This document shows, one piece after another, positions 30,901 to 32,764 of a DNA stretch of 32,764 nucleotides (the stretch's first letter is position 1; every line of letters starts with the position of its first letter). The DNA lies in NCBI GenBank assembly GCA_964534515.1, contig CAZHPW010000011.1, forward strand, positions 1 to 32,764. Direction: 5' to 3'. Under the pieces are notes generated by a model. That model did not search any database and had not been told where the DNA came from. It saw nothing but the letters and a program-made list of their open reading frames with translations. Made by a program: the position numbers and the translations under genes. Source of the DNA: UBA6115 sp964534515 (lineage in GTDB: Bacteria; Bacillota; Clostridia; Christensenellales; Aristaeellaceae).

Positions 30901-31587
30901 CACGGTGTTGTCCCCTTCCTTGCAGGGCACGGTGGTGGTGTAGAGGTCTTTGCCGCTCTCATCCCGGTAAATCACGTTCACCAGCGCGGCCTTGGGGGCG
31001 GGCGGCGGCGTGGGGCTGGCCTGGGCGACCAATTCGTACACGAAGGTCAGGCTGTCGGGTGTTGCGGTGTTCTGGGTGACGGTGACGTACTTGGTCGCGT
31101 CCTCAGTCGCTAAGAGCGCGTAGCCTTCCATCAGGTCAGTGGGCGTCGCGGTGACGGGGTTTTTGCCCTCAGACAGGGTTAACACCGTGTCGCTGGCCAC
31201 CTTGGTGCCCTCGGTGTCCACGTAGGACACCACCACGTTGACCGGGGTGGACACGGGGGTTTCCACCGCGTACACAAAGATGACAGGGTTCATGGACGCG
31301 CCGTTTTCATCAACGGTCACGTTGTAAACGCTCTGTCCGGTCTGGACATAGCCGGGTTCCAGGTTGGCTGGGGTCGGGCTCACGGTGGTGGTGCCGGGCT
31401 GCAGGGTCAATTGCTGGGGGTCGGCCACGTTGCGGCCGGTGGTGTTATCCTGATAGAGCACGTCAATGGTGACGGCAGGGATGGGTTCCTGGGTGGGCTC
31501 CTCGGTCACAACAGGCGCCTGGAACTGGAAGGTGACTTCCTGTGTGTCAGCACCCAATTCGGTTACGTTGATGGTGTATTCCTGGGT
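27991..31587 (-). CDS. giant surface protein, C-terminal part (repeats, five SH3b, membrane span, repetitive tail)
   Basis: This is 1198 residues read from the left edge of the N gap; the start is lost in the gap. In order: the end of one MucBP-like beta repeat, then four more (to about 345 in this fragment), of the type V-x-V-x-Y-x-D...TL-x-x-G...L-x-x-GY...V-x-F-x-Y. A Pro/Ser/Thr linker leads to five SH3-like (SH3b) domains at about 372-440, 473-539, 593-658, 689-754 and 787-852. Each is followed by a short helix-like motif, Glu...Tyr/Leu...Leu (TAESQNYLDSL, NEQEANYYLAQL). A Pro-rich stalk, one span at about 951-973 and an Arg-rich stop-transfer sequence follow. The cytoplasmic tail (about 250 residues) is made of 19-residue GTTQ(F/Y)RPQTPPTQGQ(A/T)PTQ repeats. 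SH3b domains commonly bind peptidoglycan. No enzyme domain was seen. Confidence 0.85.
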   Translation of the reverse strand, partial: TQEYTINVTELGADTQEVTFQFQAPVVTEEPTQEPIPAVTIDVLYQDNTTGRNVADPQQLTLQPGTTTVSPTPANLEPGYVQTGQSVYNVTVDENGASMNPVIFVYAVETPVSTPVNVVVSYVDTEGTKVASDTVLTLSEGKNPVTATPTDLMEGYALLATEDATKYVTVTQNTATPDSLTFVYELVAQASPTPPPAPKAALVNVIYRDESGKDLYTTTVPCKEGDNTVVSVDLSLVNQQIYQLVSEPEVTITVDSNGVPSQQDVIFLFKDITVKSATINVHYRDEAGEVVAPSQTATIETGTWQVQAKPENLPEGFVLISDAAVTVSLSATGVLSQEDVVFVYSRPVTPSPDPTASPDPTVLPFDVTSMDEYAYPIKDGINFRSSPDSAAKDNVLSVVNAKDLAHVIGSVKNRQGEEWYLVDINGQEGFLKASVARLLKFEEKAELFGWTPTPAPEPSPSADPVTDGEVIDRWAQVTSTGGVNLRSKASTSSTRLATLENGERFWVYTQQTVNNTVWYSVMANGKAGFVSAEHARLYTEAESQQYQATLPTPMPYQVTPTPNVTASPTPALAPTVTPRPTQSAAPAVYHGPALTIIQTALRTGVSRQDEPVLEMLPVDTLVQVWNQTWIGAEGWSQVQVMSDKQVGYVPNSSLRYINEQEANYYLAQLQPKATPSLSPVTRPLTQQTGFAISRGENVPLRAFTDTNAKIVSLIPEGVIVSVSGQEFVGGTTWHVVQYGTDLGYVREDQLRMLTTAESQNYLDSLRTPIPQPVTTPMPVTLNSPSSYGYVNTDRVRLRSEPSTSSREIKLLSKNAFALVYGSSVQSDGTWYHISHNGTIGYIHGDFFTVLPMGELSGYLQSPEYLNANNQTTPNNNFQASSQITPLENYNATVWQNPSLINASYEPFNPLGSPTPPIEAILTPSPTPETSPSPTLMTVEGFEQPPEKADSGLPTGLIVAGVLALLGGGGYYAYHLYNQNQKRAAQRAAERRAQAARQAGQPQTRPAQPSPYTPPTQGVNQGTTQFRPQTPPTQGQAPTQGTTQFRPQTPPAQGQAPTQGTTQYRPQTPPTQGQAPTQGTTQYRPQTPPTQGQTPTQGTTQFRPQTPPTQGQTPTQGTTQYRPQIPPTQGQAPTQGTTQFRPQTSPTQGQAPAQGTQPYRPQNPQTQEPGTAQGSTDKPSPTNETPEQRRRRTDRHGNA
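28072..28527 (-). repeat. 57-bp minisatellite, seven near-exact copies plus one decayed
   Basis: Copies run from 28527 down to 28129 in exact 57-base steps, checked at the first, second and eighth unit boundaries; the eighth (about 28072-28128) is degenerate. Each encodes 19 residues, so gain or loss of a copy keeps the reading frame. Copies differ at few places (F/Y at position 5, A/T near position 16). Confidence 0.93.
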
Positions 31588-31687
31588 NNNNNNNNNNNNN
31601 NNNNNNNNNNNNNNNNNNNNNNNNNNNNNNNNNNNNNNNNNNNNNNNNNNNNNNNNNNNNNNNNNNNNNNNNNNNNNNNNNNNNNNN
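31588..31687. other. assembly gap of 100 N inside a repeat array
   Basis: The sequence GGTGTATTCCTGGGT occurs just left of the gap (31573-31587) and again at 31743-31757, so the break coincides with a repeated segment. A length of exactly 100 is the usual placeholder for unknown size. The two flanking reading frames are only in phase if the true gap is 2 modulo 3, so 100 is not its real length. Confidence 0.97.
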
Positions 31688-32594
31688 CTTCAAACATGAA
31701 GGTGACTTCCGGCATGTCCGCGCCGAATTCGGTCACGTTAATGGTGTATTCCTGGGTACCGATGGGCGTGTAGCCCTCGGGCAGGAGGCCCTGGTTGGCG
31801 GCCACGGCGTTGCTGCCGGGCTGGAGGGTGCGGGTCTCCGAGGTGATGGGCGTGTTGTTGTTATCCACGTAGTAGATGGTGATGTCCACCGGCTGCACGG
31901 GCACGGGGGTTTCGACCACCGGCGCCTGGAACTGGAAGGTGATATCCGTATAGTCAGCGCCCGCTTCGGTCACATTGACCTGGTATTCCTGCACGCCAAT
32001 GGGGCTGTAGCCCTGGGGCAGCAGGTTGACGTCCGGGGTGACGGTGTTCATCCCGGGCTGGAGGGTGCGGGTTTCAGAGGTGATGGGCGCGTTGTTCTCG
32101 TCCACGTAGTAAATGACGATGTCAACCGGCATCACGGTGACGGCGGGCGGGTCGGGCTGCTCCTTGGTTAAGGAGAAGTACAGCAAATAGGTGTCAACCG
32201 GGTTGCCCAAAGCGTCCACGGTGTACAACTCCACCGGCTGGGTTTGCAGGTTGCCGTCCGCGTTGTACATAAAGTAATTGGAGGCCGGCGTACCGTTGGG
32301 GATGGAGAAGCTGATGTCCGGCGTCCCCGTCAGGTCGGTAAAAGAAAGCGTAGCGCCCGGGTCGCCCTGGGCTTCCGGGCTCACATACAGCCAAAAGGCG
32401 TTTTCATACCCCGGGTAGGCAACCGGCATCGCCATTACGCTCATGGGCGTGCCGTCGGGCAGTGTGTAATTCAACGCCACATCCACCTTGGGCTGGACAG
32501 GCGCGGCAAAGACCGCCGTGTTCATCAGAATCATCATCAGCGCCAGGATGAGAGCGGTCAGGCGGCGCGGGTTTTTGGGCAGGGTTTTCTTCAT
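31688..32594 (-). CDS. giant surface protein, N-terminal part (signal peptide and first repeats)
   Basis: 302 residues, running into the gap. The start is ATG 32594 with GGAGG eight bases upstream; an earlier in-frame ATG (32660) lies within the promoter. A signal peptide covers about 1-31 (LTALILALMMILMNTAVFA, then A). Residues about 32-140 form an N-terminal domain (DVALNYTLPDGTPMSVMAMP...) rich in strands. Two MucBP-like repeats follow, 79 residues apart: IVIYYVDENNAPITSETRTL and ITIYYVDNNNTPITSETRTL. The second ends at EVTFMFE at the gap, and the fragment beyond the gap resumes with TQEYTINVTELGAD, the same point of the next repeat. The two parts are therefore one gene, of at least about 1,550 residues. 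Confidence 0.88.
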
Positions 32595-32626
32595 GGAGCG
32601 GGCCTCCTTCGTGTTTTCCAATCTTA

Positions 32627-32643
32627 TTACAATTTTATTACAA
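32627..32643. promoter_or_regulatory. two ATTACA hexamers, 11 bp apart, over the giant gene's -10
   Basis: On the plus strand, ATTACA at 32626-32631 and again at 32637-32642. The 17-base sequence TTACAATTTTATTACAA at 32627-32643 differs at one base from 686-702 in the array near the window start. Here it covers the -10 box, which suits repression. Confidence 0.5.
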
Positions 32644-32660
32644 TCTATGTACCCTGTCAA
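32632..32660 (-). promoter_or_regulatory. sigma-A-type promoter of the giant surface-protein gene
   Basis: On the minus strand, TTGACA (32655-32660), 17 bases, then TAAAAT (32632-32637), 37 bases before the ATG. The remaining bases to 32764 hold no gene that I can support. Confidence 0.82.
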
Positions 32661-32764
32661 TCAACCGGGACAGTACATTCCTTGCTTCTATGTAACGAAG
32701 CAAAGCCCCGCTGTTGAGATACGATACATAGGTAACACTTAGTGACAAGAAAGCAGAGAGACTT

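Noticed and set aside
31557..31563. A TTG start at 31557 and a stop at 31563, apparently two separate genes meeting in the gap
   Set aside because: Both are artefacts of the 100-N placeholder, which shifts the frame. The frames on each side continue the same repeat.

Overview
The window is a draft-genome segment of a Gram-positive, Clostridia-like bacterium. The protein families point that way: a NadD/YqeK fusion followed by RsfS, QueT, an Spx/ArsC-like protein, a DUF1846 protein, ECF sigma/anti-sigma pairs, and secreted proteins with no outer-membrane machinery. Base composition is GC-rich and most starts have strong AGGAGG-type ribosome binding sites. Genus cannot be read from the sequence; a gut-type member of the Christensenellales or Oscillospirales is my guess. 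A run of 100 N at 31588-31687 marks a scaffold join.

Layout. 1-484: the 3' end of rplQ (L17) and its terminator, the end of a ribosomal-protein operon. 485-1431: an accessory stretch with two AT-rich hairpins, a striking array of four 11-bp-spaced hexamers in front of an extended -10 promoter, a small Arg-rich ORF and a 74-residue unknown protein. 1474-4929: an apparent operon nadD-yqeK fusion / rsfS / cysteine-less Spx-like protein / membrane-anchored coiled-coil protein. 5203-7728: a secreted beta-helix protein with Gly-rich repeats. 7755-12048 (minus): a GH2 glycosidase and GTP-type PEP carboxykinase. 12065-14811: a MATE exporter divergent from a PLP aminotransferase, with facing promoters between them. 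14872-16374: ECF sigma factor and overlapping zinc-finger anti-sigma factor. 16416-19731: a PHP-family metal-dependent phosphoesterase, then DUF1846 and an AAC(3)-fold acyltransferase one base apart. 19747-24604 (minus): a secreted protein with three FMN-binding domains, QueT, and glycogen phosphorylase. 24747-25715: an ADP-ribosylglycohydrolase. 25732-27807 (minus): a second ECF sigma / anti-sigma pair with an exported protein behind it. 27991-32660 (minus): one very large surface protein, broken by the N gap.

How the parts fit. Housekeeping functions (ribosome maturation and silencing, NAD synthesis, glycogen breakdown, PEP carboxykinase, queuosine precursor uptake) are interleaved with a heavy investment in the cell envelope: the beta-helix protein, the FMN-binding protein, the coiled-coil protein and the giant repeat/SH3 protein all carry signal peptides or anchors, and two membrane-signalling sigma systems sit among them. 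The most interesting items are: (1) the giant protein, with at least seven beta-type repeats, five SH3-like domains, one membrane span and a cytoplasmic tail built from an exact 57-bp minisatellite; (2) the four-hexamer operator array near 685-723, part of which recurs with one mismatch at the giant protein's promoter; (3) the three-domain FMN-binding protein; and (4) the DUF1846/acyltransferase pair.
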